Source: JANWVO01 sp964458495 | Lineage (GTDB): Bacteria; Acidobacteriota; Terriglobia; Bryobacterales; Bryobacteraceae | Direction of reading: 5' to 3' | Assembly (NCBI GenBank): GCA_964458495.1 | Contig: CAYWJB010000005.1 | Span: 124,001-188,000 of the forward strand | Length of the DNA: 64,000 nucleotides | Part shown: piece by piece, positions 52,875 through 62,792 of the stretch | Layout: each line of letters opens with the position of its first letter | Position numbering within the stretch: position 1 is the first letter of the stretch | The notes under the pieces: generated by a model | The model's database searches: none | What the model was told of the DNA's origin: nothing | Seen by the model: the letters and a program-made list of their open reading frames with translations, nothing else | Position numbers and translations under genes: made by a program

Positions 52875-54092
52875 ATGAACCTCAGCCAGATGGCCCGGAC
52901 GATCCGGGAATCGGTCACGCTAAAACTGAACCAGACGGCTGCTCAGCTCCGCGACAAGGGTGAACCCGTCATCCACCTCGGCGGCGGCGAGCCGAAGTCG
53001 AAAACCCCCATAGACGCCGTGGTCGCCTGCACTTCGGTGCTCAACTCCGGCGACATCAAGTACACGCCCCCCGATGGCATTCCTGCTCTCAAGCGCGCCA
53101 TCCTTCGATACACCGAAGAGCACTACGGCCGCAGCGTGCGCCCCGAAAACGTCGTCGCCGGCAGCGGCGCCAAGCAGGCCATCATGGCCGCGCTCATCGC
53201 CATCCTCGACCCCAAGGACGAGGTCATCTACCCTGTCCCCTATTGGGTCAGCTACCCCGAAATGATCAAGCTCGCCGGCGGCACCCCCGTCGCCGTGCGC
53301 GCCGAGGACGGCTCCTTCTGCCCCACCGTCGAAGAAATCGCCGCCGCCGTCGGCGCCTACACCAAGGCCATCATCATCAACAGCCCCAACAACCCCTCCG
53401 GCGTGATGTATTCGCGCGATTTCGTCGAAGGCATCGTCGACCTCTGCCGTCGCAAGTCGCTCTTCCTCATCATGGACGACACCTACAACCGCCTCGTCTT
53501 CGACGGCCGCGCGCCCGTCAATGTCTACGACTTCGCCAAAGAGGACATCGACCAGTCCCGCGTCATCGTCATCAACTGCGTCTCCAAAATGTACGCCATG
53601 ACCGGCTTCCGCATCGGCTGGGCTGTCGCCGCGCGCGAGCTCGCCGCCGCCATGGCCACTATCCAGGGCCAGCAAACCTCCGGCCCCGCCACGCCCTCCC
53701 AGTGGGCCGCAGCCGGCGCCCTCAACGGCATCCAAAGCTCCATCGACGCCCTTCGCATGACGCTCGAGAACAACCGCAACGTCCTCCTCGAACGCCTCGC
53801 CGCCTTCCCCGGCATCCGCGTTACCCGTCCCGACGGCGCCTTCTACACCTTCCCCGACTTCTCCAACTACATGAAGGACTCCAGGAAACTCGCCGAATTC
53901 CTCCTCGAAAAGGTTCGCGTCGTTACCGTTCCCGGCGTCGAATTCGGCATGGAAGGACACCTCCGCATCTCCTTCTGCGGAACCATCAAGGAAATCACCG
54001 AAGGCATCGAAAGGATCCGCTGGGCGCTCGACCCTACCTCGCCCAACGAAATCTACATCGGGACGCGCCGCCTCGTGCGCGACTGGATGTGA
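52875..54092 (+). CDS. Class I PLP-dependent aminotransferase (second copy)
   Basis: A 405-residue enzyme of the aspartate aminotransferase fold. Blocks: SGDIKYTPPDGIPALKRAIL, IINSPNNPSGVMYS, MDDTYNRLVFDG and VINCVSKMYAMTGFRIGWAV with the PLP lysine. The opening differs from the copy at 12105-13274, so they are paralogues or of different specificity. It starts with ATG 52875, 20 bases before the start of pckA's leader region ends at 54092; pckA follows 19 bases later. Substrate unknown. Confidence 0.88.
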   Translation: MNLSQMARTIRESVTLKLNQTAAQLRDKGEPVIHLGGGEPKSKTPIDAVVACTSVLNSGDIKYTPPDGIPALKRAILRYTEEHYGRSVRPENVVAGSGAKQAIMAALIAILDPKDEVIYPVPYWVSYPEMIKLAGGTPVAVRAEDGSFCPTVEEIAAAVGAYTKAIIINSPNNPSGVMYSRDFVEGIVDLCRRKSLFLIMDDTYNRLVFDGRAPVNVYDFAKEDIDQSRVIVINCVSKMYAMTGFRIGWAVAARELAAAMATIQGQQTSGPATPSQWAAAGALNGIQSSIDALRMTLENNRNVLLERLAAFPGIRVTRPDGAFYTFPDFSNYMKDSRKLAEFLLEKVRVVTVPGVEFGMEGHLRISFCGTIKEITEGIERIRWALDPTSPNEIYIGTRRLVRDWM

Positions 54093-54111
54093 CCCCCTAC
54101 GGGAGCTGTGC

Positions 54112-55758
54112 ATGAACGTCTACACCGAGATTCCGTCCCCCGCTCTGTCCCAGGCAGCCCTGGCCAAGCCCGTCTACGGCCTGGAAAACCACGGCTTCCA
54201 TAACCTCCGCCGCGTCTACTGGAACCTGCCCGAACCTGCGCTGTATGAAGAAGCCGTGTTCCGCGGGGAAGGCTGGATCGCGGCCAACGGGCCGCTGATT
54301 GTTCACACGGGCAAGCACACGGCGCGCGCGGCAGCCGACAAATTCATCGTCCGCGAGCCCTCCTCCGAGCACTACATCTGGTGGGGCCAGTACAACCGCC
54401 CGTTCACTCCGGACGCCTTCAACACCCTCTTGAACCGCGTACTTGCCTATTTCCAGGGCCGCGATGTTTTCGTGCAGGATTGTTTCGGCGGCGCCGACCC
54501 CAACTACCGCCTCCCCGTCCGCATCATCACAGAGCACGCCTGGCAGTCCCTCTTCGCCCGCACCATGTTCCTCAAGCCGGAATCGCTCGACGCCTGCCGC
54601 AACCACGTGCCCGAGTTCACCGTCATCACCGCCCCCGGCTTCCTCGCCAGTCCCCTCATCGACAACTCCCGCACCGAGACCGCCATCGTCCTCAACCTGG
54701 CCCAGCGCATGGCCATCATCGCCGGCACATGCTACGGCGGTGAGATCAAGAAGACCATCTTCACCGTCCTGAACGCGCTCCTCCCCTTTGAAGGCGTGCT
54801 CCCCATGCACTGCTCGGCCAACGTCGGCCCCTCAGGCGACGCCGCCATCTTCTTCGGCCTTTCCGGCACCGGCAAGACCACCCTCTCCGCGGATCCGGAA
54901 CGCGGGCTCGTCGGCGACGACGAGCACGGCTGGTCCCCCGACGGCATCTTCAATTTCGAGGACGGCTGCTACGCCAAGGTCATCCGCCTCTCGCCCACCG
55001 CCGAGCCCCAGATCTACGCCTGCACGCGCCGGTTTGGAACCATTCTCGAAAACGTCGTTTTCGATCCCCGGACACGCCTGCTCGACCTCAACGACGACAA
55101 GCTCACCGAAAACACCCGCGCCGCCTATCCGCTCTCCTTCATCGATAACGCCGTCCCTGAAAAACGCTGCGGCCACCCGAAAAACGTCATCTTCCTCACC
55201 TGCGACGCCAACGGCGTCCTGCCGCCCATCGCCCGGCTCACCCCCGATCAGGCTGTCTATCATTTCATGAGCGGCTACACCAGCAAGATTGCCGGCACCG
55301 AAATCGGCCTCGGCACCGAGCCGCAGATGACGTTTTCGGCCTGCTTCGGCGGGCCGTTCATGGTCCATCATCCGTACGAGTACGCCAAGATGCTCAAGGC
55401 GAACGTGATGAAGCACGGCGCCACGGTGTGGCTGGTGAACACCGGCTGGACCGGCGGGCCCTTTGGCATCGGCAAGCGCATTTCCATCCAGCACACGCGC
55501 GCGCTGCTCCATGCCGCTCTCGCCGGCCACTTCGAAGACGCCGAGTTCCACATCGATCCCGTCTTCCGCTTCGAGGTGCCCCGCCACCTCGAAGGCGTCC
55601 CCGATTCGCTCCTCGATCCCGCCTCCACCTGGGCGAGCCGCGACGAATACATGGCGCGCTACCGCTCTCTGGCGGCCCGCTTCATCGAAAACTTCCAGTA
55701 CCTGACCCGGGAAGAACATCTCGGCGAAGCACTCGCCGAACACGGGCCCAGGCTCTGA
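54112..55758 (+). CDS. pckA: ATP-dependent phosphoenolpyruvate carboxykinase
   Basis: A 548-residue enzyme that converts oxaloacetate to PEP with ATP. The kinase motif GLSGTGKTTLS begins at residue 249 (Lys255), preceded by HCSANVGPSGDAAIFFG, and DDEHGWSPDGIFNFEDGCYA gives the Asp/Glu of kinase motif 2. The C-terminal ends fit length. It is the ATP type, since P-loop and DDEHGW are in the ATP-PEPCK form. Its stop is 12 bases from the convergent DUF481-like gene. Confidence 0.95.
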   Translation: MNVYTEIPSPALSQAALAKPVYGLENHGFHNLRRVYWNLPEPALYEEAVFRGEGWIAANGPLIVHTGKHTARAAADKFIVREPSSEHYIWWGQYNRPFTPDAFNTLLNRVLAYFQGRDVFVQDCFGGADPNYRLPVRIITEHAWQSLFARTMFLKPESLDACRNHVPEFTVITAPGFLASPLIDNSRTETAIVLNLAQRMAIIAGTCYGGEIKKTIFTVLNALLPFEGVLPMHCSANVGPSGDAAIFFGLSGTGKTTLSADPERGLVGDDEHGWSPDGIFNFEDGCYAKVIRLSPTAEPQIYACTRRFGTILENVVFDPRTRLLDLNDDKLTENTRAAYPLSFIDNAVPEKRCGHPKNVIFLTCDANGVLPPIARLTPDQAVYHFMSGYTSKIAGTEIGLGTEPQMTFSACFGGPFMVHHPYEYAKMLKANVMKHGATVWLVNTGWTGGPFGIGKRISIQHTRALLHAALAGHFEDAEFHIDPVFRFEVPRHLEGVPDSLLDPASTWASRDEYMARYRSLAARFIENFQYLTREEHLGEALAEHGPRL

Positions 55759-55770
55759 GCGCGCCGCCGC

Positions 55771-56853
55771 TCACCGCCGCGTCTGGTCGAAGCTGACCCG
55801 CACGCCCATGGTGATGGCGATGTCGTTCTTCTTCTTGCCCGGCAGCGGATTCGACAGGTAGCGGTCGTTTACGCCCACTGTCCACTCCAGCCACTTCATC
55901 ACCGGCACCGCCGCATTGGCGTCGAAGTTGAACCGGTATTCGCCGCGGCTGGTCAGATTCGGGAAGAAGCCGGCCCGCTCGAACAGCTTCAGGCGGGAGA
56001 GAAGCTGCAGCGTCAGCTCCTGCCCTGCTGCCACTTCGCCGGAATTGCGGACCAGCGGCCCTTCCTCCCGGCCGAATTTCTCGCGGTTCCAGTTGCCGCC
56101 GCCGCTCAGCTCCAGCGAGCCGCGCCGGCTCACCCACGGCTTGTAACCCAGCCCGCCGCCGAACACGCTGCGCAGGTCGAGCGAGAGGAAGCGGTCGTAG
56201 TCGTACGCGTTGATCCCGTACAGGAACAGCCTGCCATTGGCGCGCCGGTCGGCGCGGATCGAGCCGCTGATGCGGTTGGCCGTCGCGCCGAAAGGTTCTG
56301 TTGTGCTCTGGGTGGCATAAATCTGCGAGAAATTCAGCGCCAACACGTTCTTGCCCGCCTCGCGCACGGCGTTGGCGGCGGTGCTCAACGTGGACGTCTT
56401 CGCGTTGCCGCTCGTGTTGGCCACCGAAAACGTCATCGAGCCGCGCCAGAAATCGCGCAGCCGGGGATGCTTCCACCTTTCCTCCTCCCGCTCGAACGCC
56501 CGCTGCGCCGCCTCGTTCCTCATCGCCGCGATCTCCGCCGGCTCCACCGTCTTCACCAGGCCGTCCGGCTGCACCAGACGCACCGCCCTCTCCGTCGTCT
56601 CCACCTTCGACACGATCACCGCTCCCTCGGCCAGCGTCACATACATCGCCTCCCCGGCGCGGATCTCCGCCACCGCCTTCCGGTCGATCTTCAGCTCGCC
56701 CGCGTAATCGGTGCGCACCACCACAGTCTTTGCGTCCGCCGACACCAGCCTGCCGCTCACGCGGTCGCCATTGGCCAGCATCACCACATCGGCGCCGCTC
56801 GCGCAGGTGGCCGCAACCAGAACAAAAATCGCAGGTAACGTTTTCATGGGCAT
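55771..56853 (-). CDS. DUF481-like exported protein
   Basis: A 360-residue protein. Signal peptide at 1-20 (TLPAIFVLVAATCASGAD). Residues 22-100 look like two short beta repeats (DRVSGRLVSADAKTVVVRTD), and residues 130-360 have the alternating pattern of an outer-membrane beta barrel typical of DUF481 (FSVANTSGNAKTSTLSTAAN ... FGRYLSNPLPGKKKNDIAIT). Function unknown. It is convergent with pckA. The start may be ATG 56853 or 56847. Confidence 0.8.
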   Translation of the reverse strand: MPMKTLPAIFVLVAATCASGADVVMLANGDRVSGRLVSADAKTVVVRTDYAGELKIDRKAVAEIRAGEAMYVTLAEGAVIVSKVETTERAVRLVQPDGLVKTVEPAEIAAMRNEAAQRAFEREEERWKHPRLRDFWRGSMTFSVANTSGNAKTSTLSTAANAVREAGKNVLALNFSQIYATQSTTEPFGATANRISGSIRADRRANGRLFLYGINAYDYDRFLSLDLRSVFGGGLGYKPWVSRRGSLELSGGGNWNREKFGREEGPLVRNSGEVAAGQELTLQLLSRLKLFERAGFFPNLTSRGEYRFNFDANAAVPVMKWLEWTVGVNDRYLSNPLPGKKKNDIAITMGVRVSFDQTRR

Positions 56854-56970
56854 TCTCCGCGCTGAAAACAGGACACCCCCGTTTTGTTTCGATACGGGTT
56901 CTCCTCCGTCCCGACGCGCGCCGCGCGGCCCGCGTTTCTCCCAGTGTAGCCGTTTCCCCCCGCCGCCCCG

Positions 56971-57849
56971 TCAGCGCGCGTCCCGCAGCGTCACCGCGAA
57001 CCTCAGCCGCAGCGGCGCGCCCGGCTCAAGCGTGTATCCGTTCAGTCCCGCCGTTCTGCCCGGAAAAGACGCGCCCACAAAACCGTAGTGCCGCAGGCAC
57101 CATTGGTACGGGATGCCCGGGTTGTCCTTATGCGGCGCGATCCGCAGCACAGCCCGCCTGCCTCCGTAGGATGCCTCCAGCTCCGCCCAGCCGTGCGGGA
57201 CAAGGTCCTCGTCCTTCTCCGCCGCTCCTTCACTGGTACGGATCCGCGTATCTTCCCGGGGCGCAAACCGCGCGCTGAATCCTCCATAGCTCTTGCCTGC
57301 CTCCTGCGAGCCCCGCAGCGTCACCGGCTCCTTGAGAGCCTCCCATTCCAGCGCCACATCCACGCGCCGCTCGGCATCCCGCGCTGGGTGCACCAGGATC
57401 TCCACCACCTCCCTCACGATTCGCGTCCCCTTCATGTACCAGCCGTTCTCCGCCACCAGCTGCGCCGCGCCCTCGCGCGGGTCCCGCCGGATCCAGCCCT
57501 CAAAACGGTGCTCGATCCCGCGGTACATCCACAGGTCCGCCTTGCCCGATGGCGTCTCCACTACCGGCCACGCCCAGAACAGCCCGTGGTGGTGATAGTG
57601 GTCGCGCGGAAAATCGTCCAGCACCGACACGCCGCCGGGCGTGTAGGCCGGATAAATGTAGCAGCACCGCCGCCGGTCCTCCGGCACGCCCGCGGGCAAT
57701 TGCGGGCCGTAGTTGTACACGAGCGCCGGCCTGCCGCCGTCGAGCACCTCCACCCGCTGCCCGGGCAGTTCGCGCCACTCCATCTGCGCCGCCGCCGGCA
57801 GCGCAGCCAGAACAAAAGCCAGCCATCCTGTCTTATCCCTGCGAATCAC
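56971..57849 (-). CDS. DUF6807 (PmoA-annotated) family exported protein
   Basis: A 292-residue protein with a signal peptide (WLAFVLAALPAAAQ). Family blocks: YIYPAYTPGGVSVLDDFPRD, HYHHHGLFWAWPVVE, and GRTAGLNGYTLEPGAPLRL. His-rich DHYHHHG and its neighbours suggest a metal or substrate site. It is annotated as methane oxygenase PmoA by some databases, but it is unrelated to particulate methane monooxygenase in any visible way; it is common next to sugar oxidoreductases. It overlaps the enolase-family gene by 17 bases. Confidence 0.75.
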   Translation of the reverse strand: MIRRDKTGWLAFVLAALPAAAQMEWRELPGQRVEVLDGGRPALVYNYGPQLPAGVPEDRRRCCYIYPAYTPGGVSVLDDFPRDHYHHHGLFWAWPVVETPSGKADLWMYRGIEHRFEGWIRRDPREGAAQLVAENGWYMKGTRIVREVVEILVHPARDAERRVDVALEWEALKEPVTLRGSQEAGKSYGGFSARFAPREDTRIRTSEGAAEKDEDLVPHGWAELEASYGGRRAVLRIAPHKDNPGIPYQWCLRHYGFVGASFPGRTAGLNGYTLEPGAPLRLRFAVTLRDAR

Positions 57850-58990
57850 GGCGCACCCTCTCCTCGTCGACTTCCACTCCCAGCCCAGGCCCCGTTGGCG
57901 CCCGCAACGCCCCCTCTTCCAGCCGGAACGGCGTCTTGAGCCACGAGCCCGCCAGAAACTGCAGCCCGTTCAGCGCCGCCGGGTGCCTCAGCCCATACGC
58001 GCCGTACAGAACCAGCGACGCCGCCAGCGAGACATCCGGATCCGTCAGCCCGCTGCCCAGGAACATCAGCCCGTGCTTTTGCAGGTACTCCACCTGCTGA
58101 CGCCCGTCCCACAGCCCGGCGGTGCGCGCCGGCTTCATCGCCACCCCGTCCAGTATGCCCAGCTTGTGAAACTCCTCCAGGTCGGCCACGCTCACCACGC
58201 CTTCGTCCAGCAGCAGCGGAAGCGCCCCCTGCTTTTTCAGCTCCCGCAGCCACGAAAGCCGGTTCGGAGGCACCGGTTGCTCCATCACATTCACGCCCGC
58301 GTCGCGCAGCTTCGGCAACACTTCCAGCGCCGTCGCCAGATCGTAGCCGCCATTGGCGTCCGCCCACAGGAAACACTCCGGCGCAAACTTCCTCACCCGC
58401 CGCGCCAGCTCCACATCGAACTTCGCGTCCGGCGCCACCTTGATGTTGAAGTGCCGGAATCCCCGCTTCCGTCCCGCCTCAAGCAGCTCCTCCGCCTCCT
58501 CAAGCGTCCGCACATTCACCGTCCAGCTCAGCGTCACCCGCCCGCCCGGCTTCCGCCCCCACAGCTCCGCCACGTTCTTCCCCGCCAGCTTGCCCGCAAT
58601 GTCGTGCAGCGCCATGTCGATGCCCGACTTCGCAATCGGCATCCCCGTCGAATACGACGGCGCAATTGCGCGGTTCATCCGCCGGTGCGCCTCCGCAATG
58701 TCGGTGGCGTTCAGCCCGGTCAGCGCCGGCGCCAGGTACTGCCGCATCACCACGGTCGCCGATTCCAGCGTCTCGTAGCTCCACGTCGGAATCGGAACGC
58801 TCTGCCCCCACCCGAAAGTCCCGTCTTCGCACGTGACCTTCACGAACACCGCCGGACGCTCCGGCTTCGTGAAGAACCGGAAGTAGCCCGTCACCGGATA
58901 CCGCACCGGCAGCGCCTCCACCGTCCGCACTGCCGGCGCATCTTTCCGGAAGATCACCGCCGCCCCTGCCAGCAGCTCCCGACGCGTCAT
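57833..58990 (-). CDS. Enolase-superfamily (mandelate racemase/muconate lactonizing) enzyme
   Basis: A 385-residue enzyme with leader MTRRELLAG resembling a Tat signal. Metal and acid-base residues: NIKVAPD (catalytic Lys), WADANGG (Asp ligand), MEQP (Glu ligand), LLDEGV (third acid) and MKPAR (Lys). The layout is muconate lactonizing enzyme-like. It likely acts on sugar acids, the usual substrate type. Start overlaps the upstream gene by 4 bases. Confidence 0.85.
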   Translation of the reverse strand: MTRRELLAGAAVIFRKDAPAVRTVEALPVRYPVTGYFRFFTKPERPAVFVKVTCEDGTFGWGQSVPIPTWSYETLESATVVMRQYLAPALTGLNATDIAEAHRRMNRAIAPSYSTGMPIAKSGIDMALHDIAGKLAGKNVAELWGRKPGGRVTLSWTVNVRTLEEAEELLEAGRKRGFRHFNIKVAPDAKFDVELARRVRKFAPECFLWADANGGYDLATALEVLPKLRDAGVNVMEQPVPPNRLSWLRELKKQGALPLLLDEGVVSVADLEEFHKLGILDGVAMKPARTAGLWDGRQQVEYLQKHGLMFLGSGLTDPDVSLAASLVLYGAYGLRHPAALNGLQFLAGSWLKTPFRLEEGALRAPTGPGLGVEVDEERVRRDSQG

Positions 58991-60174
58991 GTCAGTTCCC
59001 GCCGCGCCGGATCATAGCCGACGCGCCGCCCGGTCTCCAGGGAAACCGCCGCCATGCACGTCGCCACCGCGTGCGAGTAGCCCGCCTCCACGCTCGCCCG
59101 CGGCGTCGCACGCGTCCGCATGCACCGCAGGAAGTTCGCCATGTGCGACTCCACCTGCGGGGGCAGCGGCAGCGTGTACGGCTGCATCACCCGGTCCGGA
59201 TCCCGGCTTCCGTCGCCCGAAACGCGGTTCGCCTCCGCGTCCAGCATCCCCTTCGTCCCGAACCACAGATTGCGCCCGCCCGCCGAATTCGTCAGGCTCA
59301 TCGCGAACGTCACCAGGCAGTCGGTGTACTCCAGCATCGCCTGGAACACGTCGCTCGTCTGCCGCCCGTCCTTCCAGTAATACACCCCGCCCATCGCCAT
59401 CGCGCCCTTCGGATAAGGATCGTTCAGATACCACGCCGCCAGGTCGATCAGATGCGTCATCCAAAGCCCGGAAATGCCGTTGGTCGTGTCCCGGAACAGC
59501 TGCCACTCGCGCAGCTTGCGCGGGTCGAAGCCGCCCTGGATCCGCCCGCCGAAACGGAACGCCTCCCAGTCAACGTCCTCGGCGCGGATCATGTGATAAT
59601 CGCGCCGCCACCGCGGCTCGTAAAAGTGGTACTCCATCGACACCCGCGTCACCTTGCCGATCACGCCCTTCCGGATCGCCTCGGCAGCTGCCATGAACTT
59701 CGCCTCGCTGCGCCGCTGCGTGCCCACCTGCACCACGCGCCCGCTCCGCTTCACCGCATCGTAGGCCATCCGCGCCTCTTCGAACGTCGTCGCGAACGGC
59801 TTTTCCACGTAGGCATCTTTGCCCGCCTCCACCGCATCGGCCAGGATCTTCGGGTGCGTGAAATCCGGCGTCGCGATCAGCACCGCGTCGATGTCTTTCC
59901 GCGAGAGCACCTCCTGGTACTTCGTTGTCTGGAAGGGCGCCTGCCCGAATGCCTTTTCGACATCCGAGGCCATCGCCTCGCGGTTCACCCGCCACACGTC
60001 GCACACCGCCGTGATCGCCGCGTTCTCCCCGGAACCCGCCACCATCTTCAACAGATCGCGCCCCCGCCCGCCGCAGCCGATCAGCCCGAGCCGGATCCGG
60101 TCGCCCGCCGAGGGCTGGGCCAGCGCACTCATGGCGGCGCTGCTCATCAGAAACGTTCGTCGTGTGGATTTCAT
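58987..60174 (-). CDS. Gfo/Idh/MocA-family oxidoreductase with Tat signal
   Basis: A 395-residue exported NAD(P)-dependent oxidoreductase. The Tat signal is RRTFLMSSAAMSALAQ (STRRTFL). The dinucleotide-binding fold starts with RLGLIGCGGRGRDLL; the EKPF block (DAYVEKPFATTFEEARMAYD) holds the conserved catalytic Lys. Its substrates are sugars or sugar-alcohol derivatives. It is the first gene of the group running to the DUF6807 gene. Confidence 0.88.
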   Translation of the reverse strand: MKSTRRTFLMSSAAMSALAQPSAGDRIRLGLIGCGGRGRDLLKMVAGSGENAAITAVCDVWRVNREAMASDVEKAFGQAPFQTTKYQEVLSRKDIDAVLIATPDFTHPKILADAVEAGKDAYVEKPFATTFEEARMAYDAVKRSGRVVQVGTQRRSEAKFMAAAEAIRKGVIGKVTRVSMEYHFYEPRWRRDYHMIRAEDVDWEAFRFGGRIQGGFDPRKLREWQLFRDTTNGISGLWMTHLIDLAAWYLNDPYPKGAMAMGGVYYWKDGRQTSDVFQAMLEYTDCLVTFAMSLTNSAGGRNLWFGTKGMLDAEANRVSGDGSRDPDRVMQPYTLPLPPQVESHMANFLRCMRTRATPRASVEAGYSHAVATCMAAVSLETGRRVGYDPARRELT

Positions 60175-60288
60175 CTGCGGGACCTCTGCTTCCGAATCAT
60201 CATATACCCGGTTTGCAGAGGCATTGCCGGGTCCGGCAATGGAGGTGTCCGCCCGAATCGTCCCGCCCTGCTCAGACCCGCTGAGGTC

Positions 60289-60906
60289 TCAGGACTCTTC
60301 CCACTGCCTTTCCAGCATTCGCGCGTATTCGGCCGAAGCGAACAGCTCGAAGCGGAACTGTTGGGGAGGCAGCGAAGGGAAGGGCTCGAGTCCTTGCCGC
60401 GCCGCCCACATCTGGTCCGCGTACCGGTAGTAGTTGCGAACGAAACCTGCTGTGACGAAGTCGAAATCCGGCGGCTGGTTGAATACCGCCTGCAAGCCCA
60501 GCGCGCGCGAAAAGATCGACCGGTAGTCCGTCACTCCCCACTTCTGGAGCTTCGCCAACACGTTTTCGGGCGGATGCTCCACCAGCAGCTCTGCGAAACT
60601 CGCCTGCTTCGCCCCCGCAACCGTTAACGCCTCATCCCGCGCTGCCACCTCCATGCACTGTCCCAGCCACCGCTCCAGGTCGCGGCCCACATAATAGAGC
60701 ATCTTCACTTCCGTCAGCCTGCCCGAGAGCAGCCGCCGCAGCAGCTCTTCCTCGGTCAGCCCGCTCATCGGAAGGATCCCCTCCAGCATCAGGTGCGCCC
60801 GGCTGCTCTCCACCAGCTGGTCCGGCCCCGCAGGATCAGAGAAGGGATGCAGGATCACCGGCGGCAGGTCCCACATCACACCTTCGGGCAGCGTTGCTTG
60901 TGCCAT
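60289..60906 (-). CDS. Protein of unknown function, 205 residues
   Basis: A soluble 205-residue protein from ATG 60906 with a good Shine-Dalgarno (GGAGGGAGGC). It has a mixed content: MLEGILPMSGLTEEELLRRL, VKMLYYVGRDLERWLGQCME, KLQKWGVTDYRSIFSRALGL and PPDFDFVTAGFVRNYYRYAD. I do not recognise the family. No signal peptide. Confidence 0.6.
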   Translation of the reverse strand: MAQATLPEGVMWDLPPVILHPFSDPAGPDQLVESSRAHLMLEGILPMSGLTEEELLRRLLSGRLTEVKMLYYVGRDLERWLGQCMEVAARDEALTVAGAKQASFAELLVEHPPENVLAKLQKWGVTDYRSIFSRALGLQAVFNQPPDFDFVTAGFVRNYYRYADQMWAARQGLEPFPSLPPQQFRFELFASAEYARMLERQWEES

Positions 60907-60959
60907 GCCTCCCTCCTCTCATCGGCAGAGCTGCCCCGGGACGTTAGCCGGCGTGCCCC

Positions 60960-62792
60960 TCACCTCATCTGGCTGCGGCTCCGCAGCGTCGCCCGCGTCT
61001 CCCTCACCTCCCCGCTCCGCCGGTACTTCACCACCACCGTGTCTCCCGGCTTCTTCGTCCTGAGCGCATAGGTGAAGTCGTACAGGTTCGTGATCGGCTT
61101 GCCGTCAAACTCCACGATCACGTCCCCTCCCTTCAGTCCCGCCTCTTCCGCCGGCGATCCCTTCATCACGTCCGACAGCCGGAAGCCGTCCTTCGACTCG
61201 CCCATGTCCGGCACCGACCCAAACCACGCCCCTGACCCCGCGCTGCCGGCCACTGCCGGCTGCTGCGGCATCTGCACCTTCACATACTGCGGCCTCGCCT
61301 CCGCGCCGCACAGCCTCTCCGTCACCCGCGCCACCACCTCCAGCATCTGCGCCGCCGCTTCCGCGTTGATCTTCTCCCACGTGTCCGTCGGTTTGTGATA
61401 GTCCGCATGCAGCCCCGAGAAAAAGAACAACACCGGAACCTGCCGGTTCACAAAGGAGAAATGGTCGCTCGACCCATAGCCGCCCTGATCGGAAAAATCA
61501 AACTTCAGCGGCGAGCCCGCCATCGCCTCCTCCAGCATCCGCCTCAGCGAATCCCCCGTCCCCGTCCCTCCCACGTAAACCCGCCCCTCCTGGATGCGCC
61601 CGATCATGTCCATGTTGATCATCGCCGCCGCCTTCTCCAGCGGCAGCAGCGGGTGATTCACGTAGTAATTCGACCCGATCAGCCCCAGCTCCTCGCCCGA
61701 GAAGGCCAAGAACAAGATTCCCCTCTTCTGTTTTTGCCGCCCCGCGAAGTACGCCGCCAGCTCCAGCAGCCCCGCCGTGCCCGAGGCGTTGTCGTCCGCA
61801 CCGTGATGAATCGCCTTCCCCGCCAGATCGGGCGCCAGCGAGCTCTGCTGCCCGAGCCCGAGGTGATCGAAATGCGCCCCGATCACCACATACTCGTCCG
61901 TCTCCCCCGGCAGGTACGCCGCCACATTCGGCGAGGCGCTCTGCCGCCTCGTCACATCCGCCGCCACCTCCAGCCTCAGCCCGGCGACCGGAACCGCTTT
62001 CGGCTTCAGGGTGCGGTCGGTCTCCTCCATCCATTCCTTCAGGCTTGTCCCCGCGCGCTTCAGCCATTCGTCGACCAGCGCCACCCGCACCTGCACCAGC
62101 GGAATCCCGGCCGATTCCGGCCCCACGCGCCCCGTGAACCGCTCCAGGCGGTCCTCCTCGCCGGCGTGGTTCGGGACATCGTTCACCAGCAACACCGCCG
62201 CTGCCCCGTGAAACCGCGCGTTCACCGCCTTGTTCTGGATCTGCGCGTGCGTGGTGTAGGCGCGCCCGGCAAACGGGCTCTTTTCGTCGAACTCCTGCGG
62301 CTCGTGCCGCAAGACGATCACGATCTTGCCCTTCACGTCCGCCCCGGCGTAGTCGTCGTACTGATACTCCGGCGCCGTGATCCCGTAGCCTGCGAAAACG
62401 ACCTCCGCCTGCGCCCGCCCGTTGCCGGAAAAGTTCAAGGGCAGATAGTCCTGGGAAATCGCATAGGCGCGCGGCTTCGCCCCCTCTGTTGCCTCCGCCA
62501 GCCGGTTGTCCTTGCCCAGGCTCGCGCTTACCGTCACCTGGAAGCGCTGGAAATAGTCTCGCTGTCCCGGCACGGGGCGCAGCCCCAGCTCCCGGAACCG
62601 CGCTGCTATCCATCGCGCGGCTTTCTCCAGCTCCGGCGTGCCCGTGAGCCGCCCCTTCATCGACTCCGACGCCAGGAACTTTACGCTCTCGCGGTAGCTC
62701 TTCTCGCTGATCGCGCCCGGCCGCAGCGAGGCCGCGGCCATCACGGCCGCCAGCGCCGCGCCCGCCAATATCAGGGTCAATCTCCGCTTCAT
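60960..62792 (-). CDS. M28-family metallopeptidase with C-terminal PDZ domain
   Basis: A 610-residue exported peptidase. Signal peptide at 1-22 (LTLILAGAALAAVMAAAS). A PA-type insert (residues 110-240) separates two halves. Two-zinc site: GAHFDHLGLG (His, Asp), HGADDNASGTA (Asp), SGEELGLIGS (Glu, Glu) and MINMDMIGR (Asp), with a final His in SSDHFSF. PDZ at about 520-605 (RLSDVMKGSPAEEAGLKGGD). It is an aminopeptidase-type enzyme; substrate unknown. It overlaps the DsbA-like gene by 4 bases. Confidence 0.92.
   Translation of the reverse strand: MKRRLTLILAGAALAAVMAAASLRPGAISEKSYRESVKFLASESMKGRLTGTPELEKAARWIAARFRELGLRPVPGQRDYFQRFQVTVSASLGKDNRLAEATEGAKPRAYAISQDYLPLNFSGNGRAQAEVVFAGYGITAPEYQYDDYAGADVKGKIVIVLRHEPQEFDEKSPFAGRAYTTHAQIQNKAVNARFHGAAAVLLVNDVPNHAGEEDRLERFTGRVGPESAGIPLVQVRVALVDEWLKRAGTSLKEWMEETDRTLKPKAVPVAGLRLEVAADVTRRQSASPNVAAYLPGETDEYVVIGAHFDHLGLGQQSSLAPDLAGKAIHHGADDNASGTAGLLELAAYFAGRQKQKRGILFLAFSGEELGLIGSNYYVNHPLLPLEKAAAMINMDMIGRIQEGRVYVGGTGTGDSLRRMLEEAMAGSPLKFDFSDQGGYGSSDHFSFVNRQVPVLFFFSGLHADYHKPTDTWEKINAEAAAQMLEVVARVTERLCGAEARPQYVKVQMPQQPAVAGSAGSGAWFGSVPDMGESKDGFRLSDVMKGSPAEEAGLKGGDVIVEFDGKPITNLYDFTYALRTKKPGDTVVVKYRRSGEVRETRATLRSRSQMR

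Noticed and set aside
56971..57849. Methane oxidation gene (PmoA)
   Set aside because: The label comes from a database name for DUF6807; there is a signal peptide, and none of the membrane architecture of particulate methane monooxygenase.
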